From the NCBI GenBank assembly GCA_020056865.1, contig JAGVGX010000251.1:1-6266 (forward strand): a stretch of 6,266 nt of DNA. Direction: 5' to 3'. The DNA comes from Desulfobacterales bacterium. GTDB taxonomy: Bacteria; Desulfobacterota; Desulfobacteria; Desulfobacterales; BuS5. Both the position numbers and the translations under genes were made by a program. Below the pieces are notes generated by a model. The model made no database searches and was not told where the DNA came from. It saw only the letters and a list, made by a program, of their open reading frames with translations. This document shows positions 1-6,055 of this stretch, one piece after another; the first letter of the stretch is position 1; the number at the start of each line of letters is the position of its first letter.

Positions 1-1008
1 AATATTGAAGTTACGAATCTCGGCAATCCCTATTTGATGCCACAGTTTAAAGATGCTGAAGAACTTTTGGCTCACTTAAGAGGAGAAAGGTTTAAAAAAC
101 AGTGTGAAAAAAAAGGTATCAATTATGCTGACATCTGCTTAACAGCCATAACGATCCGTGAATCGGCGGTTGATCGTGCTATTCGCCTGAAAGATCAGGG
201 GATTGGTCCGGACCGGATATTGATGATGGTTTCTACAGAAGAGGCGCATCACTTTGCAAATTCAGGGACAACGCTTCCAACGTACTGGAGAGAGGTTGAA
301 CGGTGTATTAAAAAAACACATGATGCAGGCATGAAAATGTGCGGAACTGTAAGTACGATCTGGGGAAGTCCCATTGGCGGCGCAACTGATTTAAAAGATG
401 CTGTTGAATTTACAAAGAGATTTTTAGAATTGGGTGCAGATGACATCGAACATGCGGACCATGACGGGAGTGCATCTGCCCCTGATGTTTATCGATACTA
501 TTCAATGATTCTTGATGAAAGCCCAAACCCTGACCTTCATATAGCCCATTTTCATGAGACTAAGCGTGTGGCATCGGCCTCTATTCTTGCGGCACTTCAG
601 GCCGGCATTACCCATTTTGAAGGAACCCTTGGGGGTCTTGGGGGACAACCGGCAAATTTTATTGATGATACCCCGACTCGCGGTACCGGTGAGTACTATT
701 ATGAAGATCCCAGATATGTGGGGCTGGTCACTTTGGAAGATACGCTGGTACAGATAGATGAAATGGGCATTGAGCATGGATGCGATGTGGATAGAATTTT
801 ATGGCTGGGCAGGCAAATGGAAAAAACCATAGGTAGAAGGCTGCGCTCCGAAGCCATCATAAACGGACGAACATTAAAAGAAGGGCACATGAAGTTTGCC
901 CGTCCGGGTCTGGCTGAACTGAAGAAAAAATTAGGAGAAAATCCAGGAGATAAAATCCCTTCCGAATGGAAATCCGCTGCAGTACTTCCTGAAAAGGTCC
1001 GAGCTTAA
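1..1008 (+). CDS. HMG-CoA-lyase-like (HMGL/DRE-TIM family) protein, 5'-truncated by the window edge
   Basis: The frame is open from base 1 and the residues before the first possible start (IEVTNLGNPYLMPQ) already match the HMG-CoA lyase block usually written as (I/V)E-T-S-P-WVPQ. The TTG at 34 is therefore internal, and the true start, with the N-terminal R-D-G-Q metal motif, lies upstream. Visible length is 335 residues. Numbering from the window edge, HFH at 183-185 supplies the two His metal ligands, Asp153 matches the active-site Asp of human HMGCL (D204), and a GGLGG loop is at 211-215. Oddities: the loop reads GLGGQP, so Gln216 replaces the catalytic Cys of GLGGCP. About 14 extra residues follow, and the later segment VGLVTLED appears to carry Leu where the family has the Asn ligand. 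The expected reaction for the canonical enzyme is HMG-CoA to acetoacetate plus acetyl-CoA; whether this variant does it is unknown. It converges with the acetoacetyl-CoA synthetase gene. Confidence 0.85.
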   Translation, partial: NIEVTNLGNPYLMPQFKDAEELLAHLRGERFKKQCEKKGINYADICLTAITIRESAVDRAIRLKDQGIGPDRILMMVSTEEAHHFANSGTTLPTYWREVERCIKKTHDAGMKMCGTVSTIWGSPIGGATDLKDAVEFTKRFLELGADDIEHADHDGSASAPDVYRYYSMILDESPNPDLHIAHFHETKRVASASILAALQAGITHFEGTLGGLGGQPANFIDDTPTRGTGEYYYEDPRYVGLVTLEDTLVQIDEMGIEHGCDVDRILWLGRQMEKTIGRRLRSEAIINGRTLKEGHMKFARPGLAELKKKLGENPGDKIPSEWKSAAVLPEKVRA

Positions 1009-1019
1009 AACTAGTTTTA
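1006..1019. repeat. 14-bp perfect palindrome between convergent stop codons
   Basis: The sequence TAAAACTAGTTTTA is self-complementary and fills the 12-bp gap between the two convergent genes, including the stop of the lyase-like gene. As RNA it could fold only a 5-bp A/U stem with a CUAG loop, on either strand. It might serve as a weak bidirectional stop, but it has no GC stem and no long U-tract, so I do not call it a terminator. No better terminator is visible for either gene. Confidence 0.35.
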
Positions 1020-1020
1020 G

Positions 1021-2967
1021 TTATTGCAGTTCTGGGATATGTTTATAATAAGCAAGCGATTCCGGATTAATCAGCGCATCTTTATTTAACACCGGTTCAT
1101 TTTGCACAACCTTTTTAACGGCCAGTTCAACTTTTTTCATATTCAAGGTGTAAGGGATATCTTTTACTTCAATAATTTTTTCAGGAACATGCCTGGGAGA
1201 TGCTTCTGACCGGATTATTTTTCTGATGTTATTTTTTATATTTTCTGTCAGATCATGGCCTTGTGCCATTTTCACAAAGAGTATCACCCGAAGGTCGTTT
1301 TTCCATTCCTGGCCGATGATCACGCTGTCTTGGATTTCTTTAAATTTGTCTACAAGACGGTAAATGTCTGATGTGCCGATTCTTACGCCTCCTGGATTTA
1401 ACGTTGCGTCGGACCGCCCACAGAAAACAACGCCGCCGGTTTCGGTTATTTTAATAAAATCTCCATGTCTCCATATGCCAGGGTATATGTCAAAATATGC
1501 GTCATGGTATTTTTTCCCATCCGGATCGTCCCAGAAGTAAACAGGCATGGATGGAAACGGTGAAACGCAAACCAGCTCACCTTCTTTATTGAGCAATGAT
1601 TTGCCAGTATCATCGAATGCTTTTACATCCATGCCAAGACAGCAGCATTGAAGTTCTCCTGCGTAAACCGGTCCCATTGGATTGCCTGCGGCAAAACATC
1701 CATTTAAATCCGTGCCACCTGCAATGGAGGAAAGCCGAAGATCCTGTTTTATTTTTTTATACACATATTCAAAGCACTCAACCGATAGAGGAGAACCTGT
1801 GGAAAGAAGTGTTTTTAATGCTGAAAGGTCGTAATTTTTACCAGGTTGCAACCCTGCGTTCTTTATGCCTGATATATATGCTGCGCTTGTGCCGAATATG
1901 GTTATGCCAACATCTTGGGCAAGTTTCCAGAGAGCCCCTGCATCAGGATAAAACGGTTGGCCGTCAAAAAGTATTAACGTTGCGCCTACTGCAAGGGAAG
2001 ATGTCAGCCAGTTCCACATCATCCATCCGCAGGTTGTAAAATAAAAGATGTTGTCTTGTCTTTTCAGGTCTGTATGAAGCATTAATTCCTTAAGGTGATT
2101 GATCAGTATGCCGCCGCCACTTTGCACCATGCATTTCGGCAGGCCTGTTGTGCCTGAAGAATACATGATATAAACCGGATGATCAAACGGCAACTGTTCA
2201 AATGAAAGCGTGCAGTTGGTATCCTTTGAAATAAAATCGTTGTATAGAACGGCATGTGCGATGCCCTTTATTTCCGGTTCTTTTTCTGTGTAAGGGACAA
2301 CAATGACTTTTTCAATACTGTCAATTTCTTGCAGCACTGAGCTGATCCGTTCCAGCGAATCAATGTGTTTTCCTTTGTATGAGTAACCGTTTGCAGTAAA
2401 AAGTACTTTTGGTTTTATTTGACCAAAACGATCGATTACTCCCTTGATTCCGAAATCAGGGGAGCATGAAGACCACAGCGCACCCATACTCGTTGCAGCG
2501 AGCATGGCCATGATGGACTGGGGCATATTGGGCATAAACCCTACGACCCTGTCTCCTTTGGTTACGCCGATTTCTTTAAGTGATTTTGCGATACGGGCAA
2601 CTTCACTGTAAAGTTCTTTGTAAGTTATATGAATTGCGTCCTGTGTTTCGCCCTTGAATATTATGGCTGTTTTGTCATCACGGAATCTGAGCAGGTTTTC
2701 AGCAAAATTTAATTTTGCGCCTTCAAACCATTTGGCTCCGGGCATAACATTTTTGTCAATAATCTGTGTGTAATTTGCTGATGCAATAATATCTGCAAAC
2801 TCCCACATCATGGCCCAGAAATCAGATATATTTTCAATAGACCACTTGTGCAGTTGAAAATAATCGGAAAAATCTTTATTGTACCTGGCGTTTACCTGCC
2901 GCATAAATCTGTACATATGGGTTTTGTTTGCCTGGTTGGCATCAGGTTTCCACAAAAGCTTACTCAT
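1021..2967 (-). CDS. aacS: acetoacetyl-CoA synthetase (acetoacetate-CoA ligase)
   Basis: This cytoplasmic enzyme of the ANL adenylating superfamily activates acetoacetate with ATP and CoA to acetoacetyl-CoA, which thiolase then splits to two acetyl-CoA. The 648 residues match the usual ~650 of the family. The N-terminal acetyl-CoA-synthetase-type cap (1-90) has the family pattern from LLWKPD through FWAMMWEF. The ATP P-loop YSSGTTGLPK is at 269-278. The block FYFTTCGWMMWNW (308-320), PFPSMPVYFWDDPDG (470-484) and GRSDATLNPGGVRIG (517-531) are hallmarks of the acetoacetate rather than the acetate ligases. The C-terminal motif reads PYTLNMKKVE, keeping the catalytic Lys (611) but with Met where Gly is common. 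A CCC run at 441-443 is unusual. The ATG at 2967 has AGGA (2978-2975) 7 nt upstream. It is the last gene of the operon, 52 bp after the hydratase. Confidence 0.95.
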   Translation of the reverse strand: MSKLLWKPDANQANKTHMYRFMRQVNARYNKDFSDYFQLHKWSIENISDFWAMMWEFADIIASANYTQIIDKNVMPGAKWFEGAKLNFAENLLRFRDDKTAIIFKGETQDAIHITYKELYSEVARIAKSLKEIGVTKGDRVVGFMPNMPQSIMAMLAATSMGALWSSCSPDFGIKGVIDRFGQIKPKVLFTANGYSYKGKHIDSLERISSVLQEIDSIEKVIVVPYTEKEPEIKGIAHAVLYNDFISKDTNCTLSFEQLPFDHPVYIMYSSGTTGLPKCMVQSGGGILINHLKELMLHTDLKRQDNIFYFTTCGWMMWNWLTSSLAVGATLILFDGQPFYPDAGALWKLAQDVGITIFGTSAAYISGIKNAGLQPGKNYDLSALKTLLSTGSPLSVECFEYVYKKIKQDLRLSSIAGGTDLNGCFAAGNPMGPVYAGELQCCCLGMDVKAFDDTGKSLLNKEGELVCVSPFPSMPVYFWDDPDGKKYHDAYFDIYPGIWRHGDFIKITETGGVVFCGRSDATLNPGGVRIGTSDIYRLVDKFKEIQDSVIIGQEWKNDLRVILFVKMAQGHDLTENIKNNIRKIIRSEASPRHVPEKIIEVKDIPYTLNMKKVELAVKKVVQNEPVLNKDALINPESLAYYKHIPELQ

Positions 2968-3019
2968 AAATATTTCCTGGTAAACGGGTTTTAGTTCTTA
3001 TACGGTTGTATATCCTTGT

Positions 3020-3817
3020 TTATTTCCCCTTAAAAACAGGTTTTCGTTTTTCTGCAAATGCGGCAAGTGCTTCTAAACGGTCTTCGGTGGGGATCGTAAG
3101 CTCATAAGCCTTTGATTCTAAACGAAGGGCAACGCCAAGACTGCATTCAGAGCCGTTGTTTAAAACAAACTTCGCCTGTTGTACAGCAATCGGTCCGTTT
3201 GCTGCAATCTCTTTTGCAAGTTTTTTTGCCGCATTCATTAATTCATTAGGCTCTACGACCTGGTTGACAAGGCCTATTTCAAGGGCGTAATGGGCGTCAA
3301 TTCTTCTTGCAGTGTAGATTAATTCTTTTGCTTTTGCCATACCTATGATTCTCGGCAATCTTTGAGTGCCTCCTCCTCCGGGTATGATGGCAAGGCTGGT
3401 TTCGGTCAGGCCCATGAGTGCCGTAGAGGCGGCAATTCGCAGATCACTTGCAAGCGCAAGTTCAGTTCCTCCTCCAAAAGCATACCCGTTAATTGCCGAG
3501 ATAACCGGAACTTTAGCGCTTTCAACAGTGGTCATGGTATCACGAACCGTAGCAATAAAACGGCGTACCTGATCATCTGAAAGGGTTTTTCTTTCAATCA
3601 GGTCGGCGCCTGCTGAAAATGATGGTTTTTTGCCTTCAGGCGGATTTGCACCTGTAATAATAATAGCCCTTATGTTCATGTCAAAGTTGCATTCTCTCAC
3701 CATGTTCCGCAGCGTTTCGATCATGTCAAAATTCATACAGTTCATGGCGTTGGGCCGGTTTAACGTGAGAATACATATGCCGTCATCTGATTTTTCCCGC
3801 AAAATAACATCGGTCAT
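3020..3817 (-). CDS. enoyl-CoA hydratase/crotonase, probable methylglutaconyl-CoA hydratase (AUH/LiuC-like)
   Basis: A full-length crotonase-fold hydratase (265 aa), expected in the cytoplasm as a homo-oligomer. Oxyanion-hole segments are FSAGADL (67-73) and NGYAFGGG (110-117). Both general acid/base glutamates are present, Glu119 and Glu139, spaced 20 apart as in rat ECH (E144/E164), so it should be a hydratase rather than an isomerase-only member. The stretch MGLTETSLAIIPGGGGTQRL and the C-terminus TIPTEDRLEALAAFAEKRKP resemble human AUH closely, which points to 3-methylglutaconyl-CoA to HMG-CoA. A few extra residues (PPEGKKP, 59-65) lie before the first oxyanion strand. The ATG at 3817 has GGAG (3829-3826) 8 nt upstream. 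It sits 34 bp after the carboxyltransferase gene and 52 bp before the acetoacetyl-CoA synthetase gene. Family is certain; the exact substrate is inferred from resemblance and neighbours. Confidence 0.93.
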   Translation of the reverse strand: MTDVILREKSDDGICILTLNRPNAMNCMNFDMIETLRNMVRECNFDMNIRAIIITGANPPEGKKPSFSAGADLIERKTLSDDQVRRFIATVRDTMTTVESAKVPVISAINGYAFGGGTELALASDLRIAASTALMGLTETSLAIIPGGGGTQRLPRIIGMAKAKELIYTARRIDAHYALEIGLVNQVVEPNELMNAAKKLAKEIAANGPIAVQQAKFVLNNGSECSLGVALRLESKAYELTIPTEDRLEALAAFAEKRKPVFKGK

Positions 3818-3851
3818 GATATGGTCTCCATATAAAAATTAGCAGCAAAAT

Positions 3852-5492
3852 TTAAAATTTAAAGTTTCCGAATGTAGATTCAGAAATTGGTTTTATCAAA
3901 GAGACTTCAAACGCATTTGCAAGAATATCACGTGAATCTTTAAAGGGAATCGTTCCGTCGTGAAACAGTCTTGATTCACAATAAAATGGATGCGCCTGTT
4001 GTGAATATTTTTCAATCATCATATTTTTGAACGCATTTTCATCTTCTGTGCTCATTTCTTTGCCTGCTTTTTTAAGATTTGCCTTTTCAAGCGTTGTTAA
4101 AATCGAGCCTGCTGTCTGGCCGGACATTACCGATGTTCGGCCTCTCATGGTATAGAAGATAAAGTTGGGGTCATAAGCTCTGCCGCACATGCCGTAATTT
4201 GCGGCGCCATGATCCGGCCCGATAACCCACTGAATCATCGGAACATTGGAGCAGGCGCAAGCCCTTACCATTCCTGATCCGTATTTACCTATGCCGTCGC
4301 GCTCTTCCTGGGTGCCGACCATATAGCCCGGTGAGTTTTGTATATAAAGAATAGGTATTTTCTGTGATGTGCATCTCAATACCCATTCTATGGCCTTGCG
4401 TGCCGCATCAACAAAAATGACACCAATCCCGTTACTTGCAATAATTCCAATGGGAAGCCCTTTTAAATGAATTTTTCCGCAAACAATATTATCGGCCCTT
4501 CCTGGGTTGTAATTGTGTTTGTATTCCGTAAATTTACCCTCATCTGCAATACATGATATGACTTCTCTGACGTTTATTCCTTTGTAGGGGTCCTGAGGCA
4601 ATATGTTATACAGATGATCAATTGGCAGGTTGGGCGCTTTTGTTTCACGTCTTTCAATGGATATTTTTTGTGCCGGGTCATGAGACAACAGTTCTCTGAG
4701 CTTTTCTATCCCTTTATCCTGAGTTGCCACGAAATGATCAGCACCACCTGATATCGTTGTGTGAACCCTTGCCCCACCAAGTTCTTCCATGGTGACATCT
4801 TCGCCGATAGCTGCTTTGACCATTGGCGGGCCGCCAAGAAAAGAATAAGACATCTTATCGATCATGATCGATTCACATGCAAGATAAACCGTATATGCCC
4901 CTCCGGCCGTATTGCCTCCCGTGCTCAACGTATATTGTCTAAGCCCTTTGGCAGACATTCTGCACATATTGTAAAAAAAACGGCCAAATTGATTTTTATC
5001 AGGAAATATTTCATCTTGCATGGGTAGAAAAGCGCCGGCAGAATCTCCAATATAAACGCATGGAATCGCACATGTGTCTGCTATCTCCTGTGCTCGAAGA
5101 TGTTTCTTGCAGCTTATGGGAAAATAAGCGCCGGCTTTGACCCGGCTGTCATTGGCAATAACCATGACCCAATTGTTGTGTACTTTGCCAAGACCTGTAA
5201 CAAGCCCTGCGCTCGGCACATCTTTGGCAAGTTCGTAATTGATGTCAAATCCGGCACCCGTACTCAGCTCAATAAAGTTTGTGCCAGGATCAATAAGCTG
5301 GTTTATTAACTGGCGAACAGGTCGTTTTCCTTGCTTGGCAAAGCGATCAATTTGTTTCTGGCCCCCAGCGGTATAAGCTTTTTTCCAGAGCGCATAGAGC
5401 TTTTCTTCTTCAGCCAGCCAGTGTTCTTTATTTTTTGCCTGCTCTGTTTCCTTTTTTAGTTTTCGAAGTTCTTTTCTTGATGTTTCTTCCAT
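3852..5492 (-). CDS. acyl-CoA carboxylase carboxyltransferase (beta) subunit, methylcrotonyl-CoA carboxylase clade, divergent
   Basis: This subunit would transfer CO2 from carboxybiotin to an acyl-CoA, most likely 3-methylcrotonyl-CoA or a related branched enoyl-CoA. The 546 residues hold two crotonase-like carboxyltransferase domains (about 55-300 and 305-546) behind a charged, probably helical N-terminus (1-40, rich in Lys/Glu). MCC-beta-type blocks include VPSAGLVTGLG (92-102), KKHLRAQEIA (129-138), FPDKNQFGRFFYN (163-175), FLGGPPMVKAA (218-228) and NYGMCGRAY (432-440). Differences from typical MCC beta are DSAGAFLP for DSGGANLP (150-157), TGGNTAGGAY for MGSCTAGGAY (191-200), NSPGYMVG for NITGFMVG (386-393) and SVMSGQTAG for SVMGGEQAA (454-462). 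The ATG at 5492 has AGGA 10 nt upstream. It is the first gene of the operon. No biotin carboxylase/BCCP partner gene is in the window, so the holoenzyme must take its alpha subunit from elsewhere. Confidence 0.9.
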   Translation of the reverse strand: MEETSRKELRKLKKETEQAKNKEHWLAEEEKLYALWKKAYTAGGQKQIDRFAKQGKRPVRQLINQLIDPGTNFIELSTGAGFDINYELAKDVPSAGLVTGLGKVHNNWVMVIANDSRVKAGAYFPISCKKHLRAQEIADTCAIPCVYIGDSAGAFLPMQDEIFPDKNQFGRFFYNMCRMSAKGLRQYTLSTGGNTAGGAYTVYLACESIMIDKMSYSFLGGPPMVKAAIGEDVTMEELGGARVHTTISGGADHFVATQDKGIEKLRELLSHDPAQKISIERRETKAPNLPIDHLYNILPQDPYKGINVREVISCIADEGKFTEYKHNYNPGRADNIVCGKIHLKGLPIGIIASNGIGVIFVDAARKAIEWVLRCTSQKIPILYIQNSPGYMVGTQEERDGIGKYGSGMVRACACSNVPMIQWVIGPDHGAANYGMCGRAYDPNFIFYTMRGRTSVMSGQTAGSILTTLEKANLKKAGKEMSTEDENAFKNMMIEKYSQQAHPFYCESRLFHDGTIPFKDSRDILANAFEVSLIKPISESTFGNFKF

Positions 5493-5511
5493 GGTTATAT
5501 GATCCTTTTTT

Positions 5512-5550
5512 TCAATAGCCGAATTGTTTTGATTTCAAGCGTTCAAACAT
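5512..5550 (-). CDS. possible 12-residue upstream reading frame in the operon leader
   Basis: The frame reads MFERLKSKQFGY then TGA and ends 19 nt before the carboxyltransferase ATG. It has no clear Shine-Dalgarno, and the peptide shows no run of a regulatory amino acid such as Leu. It could be a translated leader or simply chance; I favour chance. Confidence 0.12.
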   Translation of the reverse strand: MFERLKSKQFGY

Positions 5551-5671
5551 GGTCCATTTTAATTTATTTGTATGGAAGGCAAAAAATATTATTACTGAAA
5601 ATGTTATAAGTAAGATTAAAAAATAATTCAGAGAGTAACGCATATACTGAAAGTATTTTTGTTTCTAAATG

Positions 5672-5692
5672 TACCTATTCATACAATAGGTA
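5672..5692. promoter_or_regulatory. operator-like inverted repeat over the carboxyltransferase operon promoter
   Basis: A perfect inverted repeat, TACCTATT - 5 nt - AATAGGTA, whose 21-bp size and symmetry suit a dimeric helix-turn-helix repressor such as a TetR-type acyl-CoA-responsive regulator. It covers the proposed -10 of the minus-strand promoter, so a bound protein would block transcription of the catabolic operon. The repressor family is inferred; no regulator gene is in the window. Confidence 0.55.
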
Positions 5693-5712
5693 AAGGTTTA
5701 ATCGTTTGTCAA
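5683..5712 (-). promoter_or_regulatory. probable promoter of the carboxyltransferase-hydratase-AACS operon
   Basis: On the minus strand there is a perfect -35 TTGACA (5712-5707), an 18-bp spacer and a -10 TATTGT (5688-5683, 4 of 6 consensus bases). Transcription would start near 5676 and give a leader of about 180 nt. The -10 lies inside the inverted repeat at 5672-5692. The 18-bp spacer and imperfect -10 suggest a promoter of moderate strength. Confidence 0.5.
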
Positions 5713-5750
5713 GAGAAAGTTTTGTAAGGATCTGCTTTGACCGTGTGAAT

Positions 5751-5759
5751 ATTATACCA
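5751..5759 (-). promoter_or_regulatory. possible second minus-strand promoter, extended -10
   Basis: The minus strand reads TGGTATAAT here, a perfect TGn-TATAAT extended -10 element. The sequence 16-18 bp upstream is not a good -35, which extended -10 promoters can tolerate. It overlaps the inverted repeat at 5755-5772. If used, the operon would have two start sites. In AT-rich DNA such matches occur by chance, so confidence is low. Confidence 0.25.
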
Positions 5760-5772
5760 GTATAAACTGGTA
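5755..5772. promoter_or_regulatory. second inverted repeat, possible regulator site
   Basis: A perfect inverted repeat, TACCAGT - ATAA - ACTGGTA. Like the repeat at 5672-5692 it begins TACC and ends GGTA, but with different inner bases and spacing. It lies about 20 bp upstream of the tRNA promoter -35 and about 80 bp upstream of the operon start site, so it could serve either transcript. It could also form a small RNA hairpin, but has no U-tract after it. Confidence 0.4.
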
Positions 5773-5792
5773 GAAATTTTTAATAATTTTTG

Positions 5793-5821
5793 TTGACAAA
5801 AAATTAATATATTATTATAAA
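5793..5821 (+). promoter_or_regulatory. sigma70-type promoter of the tRNA-Lys/tRNA-Glu unit
   Basis: A perfect -35 TTGACA (5793-5798), an ideal 17-bp spacer and a -10 TATAAA (5816-5821, 5 of 6). The predicted start near 5828 is only about 8 nt before tRNA-Lys. Near-consensus strength and short leader are typical of stable-RNA promoters. Confidence 0.75.
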
Positions 5822-5835
5822 ATCCATTTTTAGTA

Positions 5836-5908
5836 GGGCCGTTAACTCAGTCGGTAGAGTATCTGCCTTTTAAGCAGAGAGTCGCGCGTTCAAGTCGCGC
5901 ACGGCCCA
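5836..5908 (+). tRNA. trnK: tRNA-Lys (anticodon UUU)
   Basis: The full cloverleaf can be drawn by eye. The 7-bp acceptor stem GGGCCGT/ACGGCCC is fully paired, the D arm ACTC/GAGT has GG in its loop, and the anticodon stem TCTGC/GCAGA encloses loop CTTTTAA with anticodon TTT at 5869-5871. The 5-nt variable loop is followed by T stem GCGCG/CGCGC with loop TTCAAGT. The discriminator is A5908. The 3' CCA is not encoded (TTTTG follows), so it must be added by CCA-adding enzyme. It decodes AAA and AAG. Confidence 0.97.
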
Positions 5909-5935
5909 TTTTGATATAAAAAAGTAAGTACCTGC

Positions 5936-6013
5936 GTCCCCATCGTCTAGCCTGGCCCAGGACACCGGCCTTTCACGCCGGCGACAGGGGTTCAAATCCC
6001 CTTGGGGACGCCA
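5936..6013 (+). tRNA. trnE: tRNA-Glu (anticodon UUC)
   Basis: The acceptor stem GTCCCCA/TGGGGAC is perfectly paired, and the anticodon stem CCGGC/GCCGG encloses loop CTTTCAC with anticodon TTC at 5972-5974. The T arm AGGGG-TTCAAAT-CCCCT follows a 4-nt variable loop. Discriminator G6010 is followed by an encoded CCA (6011-6013), unlike the tRNA-Lys just upstream. The 27-nt spacer between the two genes has no terminator, so they are probably one transcript. It decodes GAA and GAG and also supplies Glu-tRNA for tetrapyrrole synthesis in bacteria using the C5 route. Confidence 0.97.
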
Positions 6014-6027
6014 CCAATTCAATCAAT

Positions 6028-6055
6028 GGGTTATTATACATCATAACCCTTTTTT
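6028..6055 (+). terminator. intrinsic terminator of the tRNA unit
   Basis: A perfect 7-bp stem GGGTTAT/ATAACCC (6028-6034 with 6043-6049) closes an 8-nt loop and is followed directly by six T (6050-6055). It lies 14 nt after the end of tRNA-Glu, as expected for the end of the tRNA transcript. The minus-strand side has no U-tract. Confidence 0.8.

Larger units (their letters stand above)
5493..5835. other. 343-bp AT-rich intergenic region between operon and tRNA genes
   Basis: The region separates the minus-strand carboxyltransferase operon from the plus-strand tRNA genes, so it must carry promoters in both directions. I see two inverted repeats (5672-5692 and 5755-5772), promoter-like hexamers on both strands and a long leader (about 5676 to 5493) for the operon. 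In that leader I see no riboswitch-like, T-box-like or strong hairpin structure, only one very small possible reading frame (5550-5512). No protein gene of normal size is present. Confidence 0.7.

Noticed and set aside
34..36. TTG (followed by ATG) as the start of the lyase-like gene
   Set aside because: The frame is open to base 1 and the upstream residues align with the HMG-CoA lyase family, so the start lies outside the window.
1596..2039. 147-codon plus-strand open frame
   Set aside because: It lies wholly antisense to the acetoacetyl-CoA synthetase gene, shows no family motif, and its composition is what the opposite strand of a coding gene gives.
3362..3842. Several short plus-strand frames opposite the hydratase gene
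   Set aside because: They are antisense shadows of a well-conserved crotonase gene, without motifs of their own.
4761..5309. Two plus-strand frames (88 and 69 codons) opposite the carboxyltransferase gene
   Set aside because: Antisense to strongly conserved coding sequence, with no recognisable domain.
5493..5676. Riboswitch or T-box in the operon leader
   Set aside because: No conserved T-box sequence, terminator hairpin or recognised aptamer pattern could be found by eye.
5737..5766. Additional plus-strand promoter TTGACC - 18 bp - TATAAA
   Set aside because: The hexamers fit loosely, but the TTGACA-17-TATAAA promoter at 5793-5821 is better and better placed; AT-rich DNA gives such matches by chance.
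5787..5802. 16-bp palindrome TTTTTGTTGACAAAAA
   Set aside because: It is centred on the -35 hexamer and flanked by A/T runs, so it probably arises from low complexity plus the partial symmetry of TTGACA.
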